Below, piece by piece: positions 53,621 to 64,000 of a stretch of DNA of 64,000 nucleotides. The notes below the pieces were generated by a model that made no database searches, had not been told where the DNA came from, and was given only the letters and a program-made list of their open reading frames with translations. This DNA is from Ichthyophis bannanicus (Eukaryota; Chordata; Amphibia; Gymnophiona; Ichthyophiidae), in the NCBI GenBank assembly GCA_033557465.1, contig CM066044.1, positions 196,408,184-196,472,183 of the forward strand, in the 5' to 3' direction. A program made the translations under genes and the position numbers. Each line of letters begins with the position of its first letter. Within the stretch, counting starts at the first letter, position 1.

Positions 53621-54394
53621 TACTTAATTAGAATCTTTGACAACATGAGTAACTGTAGAAATGTGATTTTCCTTATTAATTTCCATTTATTTCACATTCC
53701 TGCAGGTCCACTCTCACATGTAAGTAATGAATGTCTCATGTCTATAAATCTCTTTGTTACCAGCTGCTCTACGCCATTGCACTGTAAACAGAGCTCCACT
53801 CCCCATTTCGGTCATTCTGCTATCCTGTCCATAGAGACCTGGAGAGTTCATCCTGTGCCCACGTCTCATTAATTCTTTAAAGTCAAGACTGCAAATTAAG
53901 GTTCACAGTCTTTCTTGAATACCTGAGCCAGAAATAGCTGACACTGTCTGGGGGAAGGGAGACAGTCTGTCTTCTGGCTTCCCATAGTGAAGAACGTACT
54001 GGCCCTGCATGAGATGCTTCTTCAGTCATTGAGCCTGCCCCTGCCCTTCCCACCAAAAGCAGTGCAGACCATCCAGAAGAGAACTGGGAAAGGAGGTGAG
54101 TCACTCCCAAAAGGACAATCTGAAGGGGGTTAACTCTTTGGGAGCACCTACTTTTGTGAGGTTACTAAGAGAGGTTAGAGTGGGCTGAGGTAGAAAATGT
54201 AATTGCTCTTTCCCCAGTCTCTCTGTGAGGGAGGGGGGCCCGAGGTTACATAAAAAGAGGATATGACATATGACTATATTGCAATTTATTTTATGTTATC
54301 TGGTTTTAATTTATATTATGATGTATTTGATTTGCATTGACTGAGGGAGCTTGCAGCCCTTGGGGTTTTCCCCAACACACTCGGCACATTTTGA
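53621..54394. other. No gene recognised
   Basis: Short frames only, no motif. Confidence 0.4.
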
Positions 54395-54630
54395 TAGTTT
54401 TACTGATATGCGGAAATATTTCTTTACAGAAAGAGTAGTGGATCCATGGAATAGTCTCCCAGTGGAGGTGGTAGAGATGAGGACAGTAACTGAATTCAAA
54501 AAAGCATGGGACCAACACAGAGGATCTCTAAAGGTAAAAAGGGGACTGTTGTAGTTGTTGAATGGAAGGACAGACTAGATAGGCCATGTGGTCTTTTTCT
54601 GTCATCAAGTTTCTATGTTTCTATGTCTGT
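54395..54630 (+). pseudogene. CR1 3' end fragment
   Basis: Encodes MRKYFFTERVVDPWNSLPVE and TEFKKAWDQH and ends in AGTTTCTATGTTTCTATG. It is close to 6200-6420. Confidence 0.9.
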
Positions 54631-54852
54631 TTACTTTATTGTTCCATTGATACTGAGTAGTGCAGGTTTATGTTTGCTGGGGCTTTTGAAGTTTGATGGT
54701 GACTTGGGAATTGATCTATGGGTCGAGTTATTGATCGGTGTTGAAAGTTTGTTTATTGGGGTAGTTGAGTGGGATCAATTAGTCCCATTGTATGTGGAGC
54801 TTCTTTTTGTGTTGTATTTAATAGCATAAGTTGTATTATTTTATAACCGGCC
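54631..54852. other. No gene recognised
   Basis: Unassigned spacer between the CR1 end and the SINE. Confidence 0.3.
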
Positions 54853-55425
54853 TCGGGAGTGGAGAAGTAGCATAGTGGTTAGAGCACTGGCTTGATAGGC
54901 AAGAAACTAGGGTTTGATTCCCATTAGCACTCCTTGTGGCAGGCCAGCACAAGGAGATGAGACACCCTAGGCAAACATCATCCCTTATGCCCCCCCCACC
55001 CCGCGGTGCCCATTGCCACCGCTGCTGTCCCTCTCCACCCCTCTCCGATGCCTGATGCTGACCTCCCATGCAAACAGGAGGTCTGCATCGAGATTTGGAG
55101 AGGGACAGAAGCAAATGGCACCAAAGCTTGAAGGTAAACTCCGCGGAGCTGTTTGCAGCTATTGCTGTCATTGTTGGTCCCATAAAGGGGCAGCAGTAGC
55201 GGCAATGGGCGCAGTTGAAGGGCCAGCACTCTAGGTGATTCTCTAGTTTGCTTAATGGTAACACTGGCCTTGCTTGTGGCCTTGGGCAAGTCACTTAACC
55301 CTCCATTGCCTTGGAAGAAAGGCCTGGCAATCTACTTCCGGTGACACTGCCAAGAAAATCCAGGAGCTGCTGGGTCGCCGGGAGTCAGCACTGACTCGAA
55401 GGCACACTTTGCATTGTTTTTTTGC
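54853..55425 (+). mobile_element. tRNA-derived SINE split by a hAT element
   Basis: A-box part AGTAGCATAGTGGTTAGAG at 54867, B-box GGGTTTGATTCCC at 54909; the body resumes after the insertion with GGCCTTGGGCAAGTCACTTA (about 55279). 3' part with GGCACACTTTGCATTG. Confidence 0.75.
54940..55271. mobile_element. Non-autonomous hAT element inside the SINE
   Basis: Left end CAGGCCAGCACAAGG and right end (reverse) CAAGGCCAGTGTTACC-like; flanks CCTTGTGG and GCTTGTGG are an 8-bp TSD with one mismatch. The interior GGGCAGCAGTAGCGGC matches 37620-37680. Confidence 0.7.
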
Positions 55426-58400
55426 ATAACTCGAATGCATTTCAGTGGGACAGCAAGAGATAAGCATTATTTTTTTATTTAAAACATTTGCCCAGAGCTC
55501 GCTGAGAGGATGCTGATGTAGGATGTAAGGGGGGGGGGGGAGGGGAAGGGTTGTGGATTTGATTATATCCTTTTTCTATATTTAGTATTTGCTTATACTC
55601 TATTTGATTACGCGTGCATTATATTATATATTGGAATATATGTTTACTACTGTTATTTTGTCTACCTCCGAGTATCTTTGTTTTGTTGTAAAGTGCATTA
55701 TGCAGTTCTTTCATGGACCAAAAAATATAGTATATAAATTCTACTTCAGATTTATATCCTCCTCTGCATGACTTCTTTTGGACCCCTTTCCATGAGCTCT
55801 GAATAGGAGTTGCAGCTCTTTCCCCTTGCTCCTTCCCATCGTGGTCTCATAAGACAGTTCTCTTTTACAGGCTTTCTTCTTAATCCTGTCTCTCGATCTC
55901 TCATCAGGAAGCCATATGGCAGCCTTTCTTCCTTAGGCCTTCCCACCTGGCTTTTATCAGGGAGCCATTATGCACTACTTAGCTTCCTAGTGTCTCATCA
56001 ACTCTAATGAGGAAGATATCATGCATGGCCTCTCTCCTTAGTCCTCATATGGGCGCTGCAATGACTGAATACCGGCGTCGTGTCTGTTTTCTTTTCTAAG
56101 CTTCTCCCATATAAAAGCTAATTTTCCATCACCTTTTTATGACTAAGAGCAGGTGCAGAAATCATTTCGCATTCTCACAATCTCCATGCCTTGATTCACC
56201 GGCACGTGCCTACAGTAATTGTGAAGAACTCCAGGCACGAGTGGTCAGAATGATAATTATGGGCAATTCTACTGACACTAATAAGACATAAATTCTAAGT
56301 ACGTAGAAATGACTTTCCACTGACACCGGCACCTGCTAACTGTATAATTAAAGATGTTTGCCATGACACTTGAGCTCCAACAAGTTCCCCACCACTGCCC
56401 TTTTTGTTGGCACTCGGTACTGCCAAGCTAGGACTTCAGTTCTTTCCAAACTGCTTGGAAGGCAGCCATACAGAGAGCAACGCTTACTGATACAGTATTT
56501 ATTTTATGAAGAATTCTACCCATCCCGCTTTCCTCCACATCCTCTCTCTTCTCTCCCCTAGTTGACAGCATAAAGCTTAGATCCCTTCCTGGGCAGTAGC
56601 TTGTATTTCCTATGACTGTCGACTCCCAGGGCACTTATGCCACCTGCAGCACGTGGAGTTTATCTTGCCCAGTCCCACCATGATCAGCCTATATCGCAGC
56701 AGCAAGGCATGGCCTGTAGATTGCTAGGTACTGTACGGTGCATCTTAGCAAGCAGAAGAGAAGCCCTCCGCAGTTATAGCAACTGAAATATATATATATG
56801 CATATATTGATTTTTCCCTTTAAAGCTAGGAGTGGATCTGAAGAAATATGTTTAAAGAAAAAAATGAATATAAATCATTGAAAATGTGAAAGTGACATGA
56901 CTATAAAATGTGCAAAACCACAAGCCTGATTCCATCTCATTCTCCGTATTTCTAGAAATGATGTCATTTTTTTTCTTAATTGTTCTCAGCTCAACCCTAA
57001 CATACCTACAGCTGGAGAAGACTAATCAGACCTGCAATTCCTGGAGATCAGGAGAGGGACAATAAGACTACTCATTTGAACTGGTGATCAAAGCAGAACC
57101 ATTAGGACAGGGCATAGAGGGTAATGGCTGGGTTTTGCCAATAGGGAAAAGAGACAGAGAAGTTCTAGGGGATATTTGCGTGCCCCCTTCTTTCTTGCCC
57201 CTCCCTCCTCTCTTCCAATAAAAGGAGCCAAGCATGATCATTCAAAATGCACTATGAGCCCATTCCTCATATCAGTGGGCTTATAGATTGGGATAATATA
57301 TAAGCCCACAGTACAGGCTCAGGCTTTGGCGCAAAGCTCAGAGAAGCTATAGGAATGATGGGAGACTGTTGCAGCGAACCTCTTTGGCTCTGCTGATGGT
57401 ATAAGGCTGGTCTCAAGATATTGGGGAACGTGGGAGCTATTTTATTAAGACGAGAGATGACCATCCTTAAGATGATGCTGAAACTACCTGGGTAGCTGAT
57501 GCCTGGACTTCCGCAGTATTCACAGTCTTAAGCACTACACAGCACTATTCTCTTCCAGTTGATCTTCCCACATTCTTTTGTTCAACAATAAATTAACTCC
57601 CAAAAGGAGGAATAAATGTTACAAGACCCATTTTGATATTCTGTCAGACATGATAATTCAGTATCACTTTGATTTCAGTTCTGGCTTCTCTTGATTCGTC
57701 TCCATCCATTCTTTCTCTGGAATTTGTAATTCTCTGATTCTGTGTTACACTTCCAGAAGATGCTGCCATTTTCCAGCAGTGCTACGTTATCAGTTTATAT
57801 TCCCAGCAACCAAGCCATGCGTCTTAGCTGCAGACCCCTGAGGTTATTTCAGTGACATTTTGTCAGGCCTCAGGGTACTCGGCATTTCCTTTTAGCCTCC
57901 CTGTCAAGCCTCTTTCTCTGTTTCTCTTTTGCTTTTTGCCATTAGGGAGTTTAAGCATTACCACCTAATTCTAGGCTGTAGGAAACAGGTGAATCAATCC
58001 TGATTTTCCAGCTCCTATTTCAATGCTTTCTGGAAACTTCTGACTCACTTATTCCTTAACATATAACCCAGAGCTTGGTAGTGGCCGCAAAGAGTTATCC
58101 TGTGTGGACTCTGATATTTTCCATTTTCTGCCATATAAGCCAAACATGATAGCTCTTGATTGAATGACTGGCTGGCTGCATGAACAACAGAGCTCTGAAT
58201 GTCATAATCTGTCTCCAGTCTATGCTGTTCTGTTGGCCAGCTCAGGGAAAGAAGTATTACAGGAGCTTCTACTGTCCAACAGAATAGGCTGCTGTACTCT
58301 GTGGGACTGTTTCAATAGCTGCCCTTCCTTCAGCCATTAAGCATCCCCATAAAACTCTCATCTTCCCCCAATTCCAAAGAGCAGGAAACGGAGCCTGAAC

Positions 58401-58555
58401 GAAAGCTAGAAGAGAGGGGCAGAAAGTAATGAGTGAGATATCGGTGAATTATGGAGGGTGTAGTACAGGGGGCTGGCAGAAATGTAAGACAGGCCAGGAG
58501 GCAGAGCAAAGAGGAATGATAAGGGAGAGACCAGAAGAGGGAGGGACTGGTGGCT
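55426..58555. other. 3.1 kb without recognised genes or repeats
   Basis: Only a G run at about 55531-55541 and a short (AT) run near 56790 stand out. Frames are short and lack known motifs. This is the longest stretch here without a repeat I can name; it may be single-copy intergenic or intronic sequence. Confidence 0.4.
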
Positions 58556-58930
58556 GAGCTCCTGGATTTTGGAGTATGTGGACATGGATAGGTATGTTTA
58601 TGTTTATTGGGTTCTCATAAACCGCTCTTCGCTTGTTGCAGCAGGGTGGCGTACAAAATTTAAAACAAGTTAAGAAAAGTAAAAACAGGAGAAAGAAATG
58701 CCACTCTGACTGGAAAGGATAAAAACATTCACGCCAGGAGAGAGAGGGGAGGGGGAGGAAGAGAGCAAAGAAGGGAAACATAAAATGAGGGTCACAGTTG
58801 AGATCATGTAATGGGCAAGTCAAATGCAGTGTGAAAACGATGGGTTTTTAAAAGAGCTTTAAACTTAGAATAGGAAGGTTTGAGTCTGAAGGCAGAGGGG
58901 AGTGCGTTCCAGGAGGCAGGATCAAAAAAA
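58556..58930 (-). pseudogene. LINE 3' end, copy 1
   Basis: The minus strand encodes ASWNALPSAFRLKPSYSKFK and LLKTHRFHTAFDL and then a 3' untranslated region. It is nearly identical to 60466-60835. Cut at 58931 by the Tc1. Confidence 0.75.
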
Positions 58931-58932
58931 TA

Positions 58933-60233
58933 CAGTGCTGTGCAAAAGTCTTGCATAGGCTACATGATCAAGCTATTCTCAGCTTTATTTTGACATTTTT
59001 TCCAAATTCTGTGGCAGAATCCTGGCCTATTATATATTGTTTTGTTGCAAATTTAATTTGGTAGCCATTTCTGAATGCAAAATTACTTGTCTGAACTTTT
59101 GTATGGCTGTCATGAGAAAACGATGTTCCAGTACGATCAACCAGATTCTGTGTCAAAGCGGGATCGAAATCAACCAATAGAATACTGTGCTTCCTCAGCC
59201 AATAGGAAGTCATGGTATGTTGGCGGCACACAGGATTTGAACTTAATATGGATCAACTGGGTGTGTCACATCTGATGCTTAACGGCCTGGCATGCTGAAG
59301 AGGTTGCATTTTCTATCAATGGAGGACCAGATCCGGGTGGTGGTTTTGCACGGAGGGATATTCCAGCCTGCAGATTGCAGCAACGTTTGGCTGTAATCAG
59401 AGCATGGTTGTCCGCATTCTGCAAAAGCATAAGGAGATGGGAAATATACAGAGCCAACATCGTAGCAGTAGGCCTAGAAAGTGAACCAAGAGGGATGACA
59501 GGTCCTTGATAAGGACATTTCTTGGCAATTGCAAGCTAAGCTCCCCTGAGCTTCTGTGGGAATGTAAGAAGTGTTCTGTTGCAGTTTGCACTTCCACTGT
59601 GAGGAGACGATGCTTGGAGTACATGTTGAGGGGCTGTAAGGCACGGAGGAGGCAGCTACTAACTGTGGAACAGACACGTTGAGTAGGCATCCAAGTACTC
59701 AAAATGGAGAAAGACTGACTGGGAGAAAGTTCTGTTCAGTGACAAAAGCATATTCTGCATTCTTGGAGACCAGGGCAAAACCTAAGCAAGGAGTTTGTCA
59801 TGAATAAAAAACCAGAGTGCTTGAGAATCTCCATGAACCATCCAACCAGGGTCATGATCTGGGGATGCATGGCAGCTAGTCATGTTGGAAGACTCCATAT
59901 CATTGACAGGATGGTGAATGCAATGAAATAGATAGGATTTCTGCAGACGTGCATGCTGCCATCAGTTAAGCAACTGTTTCCTGGCAGATATTTCTTCCAG
60001 GATGACAATGCACGTTGACTGGAAGAAAATAAACTGAGTTCGGACTGTTGACTGGCCAGCTCAATCACCCAATCTCAACCCAATTGAGAATCTTTAGTAC
60101 AAGGTATTGGTTGAGATTACCAGTAAGCAGTTGCGGATCAAGTGAGAGCCGTTTGAGTCACTGATTGCAGCCTGGAATCACATCATAACACAATGTTCTC
60201 AGCATTGTAATGTGCCAAAATACCGTATTGCTG
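58933..60233 (+). pseudogene. Tc1-type transposon with dead transposase
   Basis: Ends CAGTGCTGTGCAAAAGTC and (reverse) CAGCAATACGGTATTTTGGC-like; TA at 58931 and 60234. Transposase pieces: MEDQIRVVVLHGGI (HTH region, 59320), RVMIWGCMAASHVGRLHIID (59850), FQDDNAR (second catalytic Asp, 59996), WPAQSPNLNPIENL as WP-Q/SPNLNPIENL-like remnant (60052-60094). Stops and frameshifts throughout. Confidence 0.75.
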
Positions 60234-60235
60234 TA

Positions 60236-60465
60236 CCAGGAAAATGAGAGGAATCAGGAAGATATTGAATAGAAGAGGAGCCAGCACAGAGCCCTGGGGA
60301 ACCTCACAGTGAAGGGGGAGAGAAGAGGACCAATGGAAACAGAGAAGGACCGGAAGGAAAGAAAAGATTAAAACCAATGAAGTACAGTGCTGCAAAGACC
60401 AAAATCGTGAAGATGTAAGAAGAGTGACATAGTCTAAAAGATCAAAGATCCAGCGAAACCACAAT
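60236..60465 (-). pseudogene. LINE RT fragment
   Basis: The minus strand encodes EVPQGSVLAPLLFNIFLIPL (RT motif before the YADD box). Adjacent to copy 2 on one side and the Tc1 on the other. Confidence 0.7.
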
Positions 60466-60950
60466 AGAGCTCCTGGACTTTGGACTATGTGGACATGTAT
60501 AGGTATGTTTATGTTTATTGGGTTTTGATAAATTGCTCTTCACTTGTTGCAGCAGGGCAGTCTACAAAATTAAAACAAGTTAAGAAAAGTAAAAACAGGA
60601 GAAAGGAACACTAGTTCTTGATAGGAAAGGATAAAAACATTCACGCCAGGAGAGAGAGGGGAGGGGGAGGAAGAGAGCAAAGAAGGGAAACATAAAATGA
60701 GGGTCACAGTTGAGATCATGTAATGGGCAAGTCAAATGCAGTGTGAAAACGATGGGTTTTTAAAAGAGCTTTAAACTTAGGATAGGAAGGTTCGAGTCTG
60801 AAGGCAGAGGGGAGTGCGTTCCAGGAGGCAGGACCAAGAGAGTAGAAAGCAATAGAGAGGTCACTGTGATCATGGGATTCATGTAGTTCAGTCAAGAAGG
60901 AAAGGGTACTTAAGTTAAAGCTGACACCTAAACTAAAACATATGATTAAG
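60466..60950 (-). pseudogene. LINE 3' end, copy 2
   Basis: Shares with copy 1 the C-terminal codons and the string ending GTCCACATAGTCCAAAGTCC on the minus strand, with few differences over about 330 bases. Confidence 0.7.
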
Positions 60951-62569
60951 AAAGATTAACAAGATCCATATCTGTGTAAAAGGTGTCACCTATTGATATT
61001 AGGGATGTGCACGAAAACATTTGTTTTGCTTATTTTGTTTTGTTTTCTCATTTTCTTTTTGTTTTGCAAATTTTTTGTTTCTTGGTTTCCATTAAAGTAC
61101 ACGAGGAAAGAAATGCTTGCTGTTTTTCACTCTAACATTGGGGTATTCCACTCAAGTTTTATAAAACTTGAAGGCAAGTAGGCTACACCAGCAGAGGCAA
61201 CAGCACTCCAGTGCATCAGGAGAGGGGCAAAGTGACTAAATAGCGGCACAGTGAAAGGGGTAAAATGGCTACTAAGGCACCATGTGTGTGTGGGGGGGGG
61301 GGGAAGCAAGACTACCCATGGCAGAAAAAATGCAAGGCACTGAGAGGAGCAAAGCAGCACCAAGAATAGACTGAGCAGCTCAAGGCAAAAGGAAAGGGGC
61401 GGGGCAATTACAAAAGTAGCAGAAACGCTCCAAGAACTGAGTGAAACGCAGAGTAGCTTCAACGCTGGCAAGAACGTTCTAGGTACCATGCAAGGGAAAA
61501 AGCAGCACCAACCATGGCACAAAGACCCCCAGAACTGAGAGAGGGGCAACACAGAAAAAAGAATGCTATAAATAGCCAAAGGCACCAAAAGAGGAACCCC
61601 AAGGAAAGAGCCAAGTGCCTCCCATCAGATGGGATATATAGCATGCATAAGATGGCCCTTTTAATGCTGCGCAGGGTGGAAGCGCAAATCTTTCAAACTG
61701 AGACTCATAGCTTGCATGGTATTAGACTGGTAGTGGGCCATGGTTCATTGAGATGCGACCACCTTGTAGTTGGGTTGATAATAAATGCAGCTTAAAATGG
61801 GCTATATACTCAATTGAAGGCTAAATGCCAGATGAGAACAAGACCACCACAATAGCAGATGATGGGGTCCTCAGAATATCAGTCTCCCCTGAGATCAGTA
61901 TTGATGGATGTTGCTTTTGCAAATGATACTGCATGGCAGTATTTCAGATACAACCTACCATCAATAGGCAGTAAGTACTTTCAAGATATTTAAAACAACT
62001 TTGAAGTCAGAGCTCAAGAGAGCTTGAAACCATACCATTAGAGGCAGTAGCCCAAAGAAACTTAGCAGATTTAACTTTGTCTGTCCCTAGACAGGCTCCT
62101 GTTCTCCCTACTGGGGAAATCTGCCCCCTGTGAAGGTTGATATGATAGGGATGATGTATCTCTTGCTTTCTTCTGTCTAGGTTGCAAATGAGGGGCAAAG
62201 TGGCACCAACAAGTTACATGAATGGCCAAAGTTACTATTAAAGGGTTAAATCAGCACTGAAACACTAAGAACAGGGCAAAATATCCTATCGCATTATGTG
62301 AGGGGCAGGGTAACAAGGAAGGAGGTCTCCATGCAGTATGGCACTGAGTCAAGAGCGTGGTGGGGCAACAGCAACAAGCGTGACATGAACAACCCAAGTC
62401 ACCGTGAGAGGGCCAGAGAAAAGAAAGGTTTTTCTTTTAGGTTTTTTGGTTTGGTTTTGTTTTGAGGGCCAAAACACAATAGTGGAACCAAAAGAGTGGC
62501 AGGATACTAAAAGCAAGCTGGGCAGCATCAACACTGCCAGGGCACTGATTCAGTGTGGATGAATCTCGG
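60951..62569. other. No gene recognised
   Basis: A T-rich start (61010-61090), a G run near 61293, then non-repetitive sequence. Open frames near 61127-61588 lack motifs. Confidence 0.4.
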
Positions 62570-62689
62570 TGGATGCACATTCCAAATGGGGTATCCAAGT
62601 ACAATCTGGGACGTCAAAGCCAGAATGTCTGAAAAGAAAGGCAGACAAGTGCAAGTTCAGGCACAATTCCAGAAATGTGGATGTGCCCA

Positions 62690-63172
62690 CAATATGCACG
62701 TGTATCAAATATCTATACGAGGGGCTTGGCTGAAGGCGCTGTTACACCTGGAATTCGCATCCAGGTAATGGGCTGCGAAGGTATGGATAGAAGACCACAT
62801 TGCGGCCCTACAGATCTCCAGCAAGGAGACCTGCGCAGATTAACCACAGAGGCTACCATCACGCAAACATTATACGCCATGACATGAAGTTCTAAAGAAA
62901 GTCCAGCCTGGGCATAGGCAAAAGAGATGCAGTAAGCCACCCAGATGGAAAGGATGCATTTAGAAACTGCCACAATCAGCCTGTTTGGAAGCGAAGAGCT
63001 GGGAGGAACAGCGGTAGGCTTTTGTCCATTCTAGAGAGAAAGCCAATGCCCTCTTACAATCCAGGGTATGGATTGTCCTGACCTGTTTGCATGAGACCTG
63101 GGAAAAGGTGAGAAGTACCACCAACTGGTTCATATAGACATCCCCAGGAGGGTATTTCAGAACCAAGATGTC
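62690..63172 (-). pseudogene. DIRS tyrosine recombinase C-terminal fragment
   Basis: The minus strand reads DILVLKYPPGDVYMNQLVVL, IHTLDCKRALAFSLEWTKAY, ASVVNLRRSP, and after a frameshift AAMWSS-HTFAAHYLD-like codons. It aligns with the recombinase of the first DIRS at about 14760-15210. The HxxR motif has decayed (AYNVCVM in place of an AHxxRxM-type string), with Arg to Cys as expected of CpG decay. Confidence 0.7.
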
Positions 63173-63175
63173 TAA

Positions 63176-63310
63176 TAGCGTAATAGAGTAGTGACTTAAG
63201 AGCTGGGTGGCCAGGGTTCAAATCCCACTGTGGAACTTTGTAATTTAAAGCTAGTCAATTAATTCTCCATCTTCTCTACGTTCTCTGGATGTTTTAAGGT
63301 GAAAACAAAC
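63176..63310 (+). mobile_element. tRNA-derived SINE fragment
   Basis: AATAGAGTAGTGACTTAAG, GGTGGCCAGGGTTCAAATCC (B box), then a mutated body. Confidence 0.65.
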
Positions 63311-63755
63311 ACTTCCCTGATACCTAGTCATGCCTGTAGCAGGAATAAACATGCATGTGCCTGCAGATGGCTCCACTACTTCTCGGATTGAATGAGGATG
63401 TGCAAGTCCATTGCCCCTCTCCAGACATGCCTCTGCCACACCCCAACGCCTATTTTAACATCCTTGTACAGGAGATGTCTGTGAACTGCATTTGTGGGAT
63501 GGTTATGGAGAAGTGCACATGATTTTGATGTCCATGTGCATGTCTACAGACATCCAAACCACAACTAAACCTTTTAGAATGACCTTCCTAGTGTTCACAA
63601 TGTATAGGAAACTCCCAAAGATATGACATGTAGCTGTGCACTTAATCTTCCTGCCATTTACATAGAACTTCAAGAAAAATCAACAGATGAAGGATTATCT
63701 TGATGAAGACCAATGTTTTCACTAACTCCAGTGCCAGCTGTGAATAAAGTAGACT

Positions 63756-63855
63756 CTTAGGGGGTCACTTGAAAATCCTTGGCCATGATTTGGACGTCTG
63801 AAGATGCACACATGCATGTGAAATCATGGAGATGTCTCTGGATCCATTTCTTTCT
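63756..63855 (+). mobile_element. MITE fragment of the GGTCATTTTAAAAGG family
   Basis: TAGGGGGTCACTTGAAAATCC, then GATTTGGACGTCTGAAG, as in the left end at 50757. Confidence 0.5.
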
Positions 63856-64000
63856 GGTTACATTTCATACCCAGCAGAGAGCTTGTAGTTTAAATTTAAT
63901 AGTCACCCAGGGCCTAGCATCAGCAAATTACTTTTAGTTTAAATTTAAAAAATAAAAGAGAGCTTTCTGGTTAAATTTAGAACCCAGCTGAGAGCTTGTA
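63848..64000 (+). repeat. Direct repeat at the right window edge
   Basis: TTTCTGGTTACATTTCATAC with CAGAGAGCTTGTA at 63853 returns as TTTCTGGTTAAATTTAGAAC with TGAGAGCTTGTA at 63964, a spacing of about 111 bases; AGTTTAAATTTAA also recurs. It may be the beginning of a tandem array. Confidence 0.55.

Larger units (their letters stand above)
62570..63598 (-). mobile_element. MITE of the GGTCATTTTAAAAGG family, interrupted
   Basis: 62570-62690 matches the reverse of the right end of the MITE at 51130-51247 (CAATCTGGGACGTC, AAGCCAGAATGTCTG); 63440-63598 matches the reverse of its left end (CAACTAAACCTTTTAGAATG). A DIRS fragment and a SINE lie between. Confidence 0.65.

Noticed and set aside
55426..58555. 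Host exons
   Set aside because: No long frame, splice-bounded conserved peptide or codon bias could be recognised by eye.
1..64000. Complete endogenous retrovirus
   Set aside because: I saw no gag-protease-pol-env order, no integrase HHCC or DDE block and no envelope; only LTR-like units without internal regions.

Overview
The window looks like a repeat-packed stretch of a large vertebrate genome, most likely an amphibian and perhaps a caecilian. The reasons are the mix of CR1, L2-like, RTE/BovB-like and amphibian-type L1 LINEs, DIRS elements with tyrosine recombinases, tRNA-derived SINEs with L2-like tails, and many hAT, piggyBac, mariner and Tc1 remnants. The species is an inference. I found no convincing host exon, tRNA, rRNA, CRISPR or prokaryotic feature. 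Almost every readable protein belongs to a mobile element, and most are broken.

Layout: 0-4.4 kb holds L2-like LINE fragments on the minus strand, one split by a 1.6-kb LTR-like element with a long ORF. 4.4-6.4 kb is a CR1 LINE whose 5' half is inverted relative to its 3' half. 7.2-9.2 kb holds MITEs and LINE tails. 9.72-15.9 kb is a nearly intact DIRS retrotransposon with inverted terminal repeats, gag, RT/RNase H, tyrosine recombinase and an internal complementary region. 17.45-18.99 kb is a second LTR-like element with an ORF. 19.6-24.2 kb is an RTE LINE with an 11-bp target duplication, containing a LINE tail that contains a hAT element with a large palindrome and a G-rich minisatellite. 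24.2-28.6 kb holds L1 and CR1 remnants. 31.9-34.6 kb is a LINE split by the third LTR-like element. 37.7-39.85 kb is CR1. 39.86-44.8 kb is a second, decayed DIRS copy carrying a piggyBac-type MITE, followed by a hAT fragment and a dead mariner. 46.7-52.8 kb holds CR1, an ORF1-only L1 derivative, an L2 3' half and another LINE with MITE insertions. 53-64 kb holds LINE tails, a SINE split by a hAT, a dead Tc1 between two similar LINE ends, and a MITE containing a DIRS recombinase fragment. About 55.4-58.5 and 61-62.5 kb show nothing I recognise.

The most notable observation is a family of three elements (218-1842 minus, 17453-18987 plus, 32362-33896 minus). All begin TGTG and end GACA. Each is flanked by its own perfect 4-bp target duplication, and two of them interrupt LINE reading frames that would be continuous without them. 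This is solo-LTR architecture, yet each carries one long open frame (386, 300 and 366 codons) beginning close to the 5' edge, inside what would be U3. The predicted proteins are basic and S/R/E-rich, share short motifs, and resemble no retroviral or host protein I recognise.

The elements do not cooperate as a pathway. The window is best read as layers of insertions whose nesting gives their relative order.
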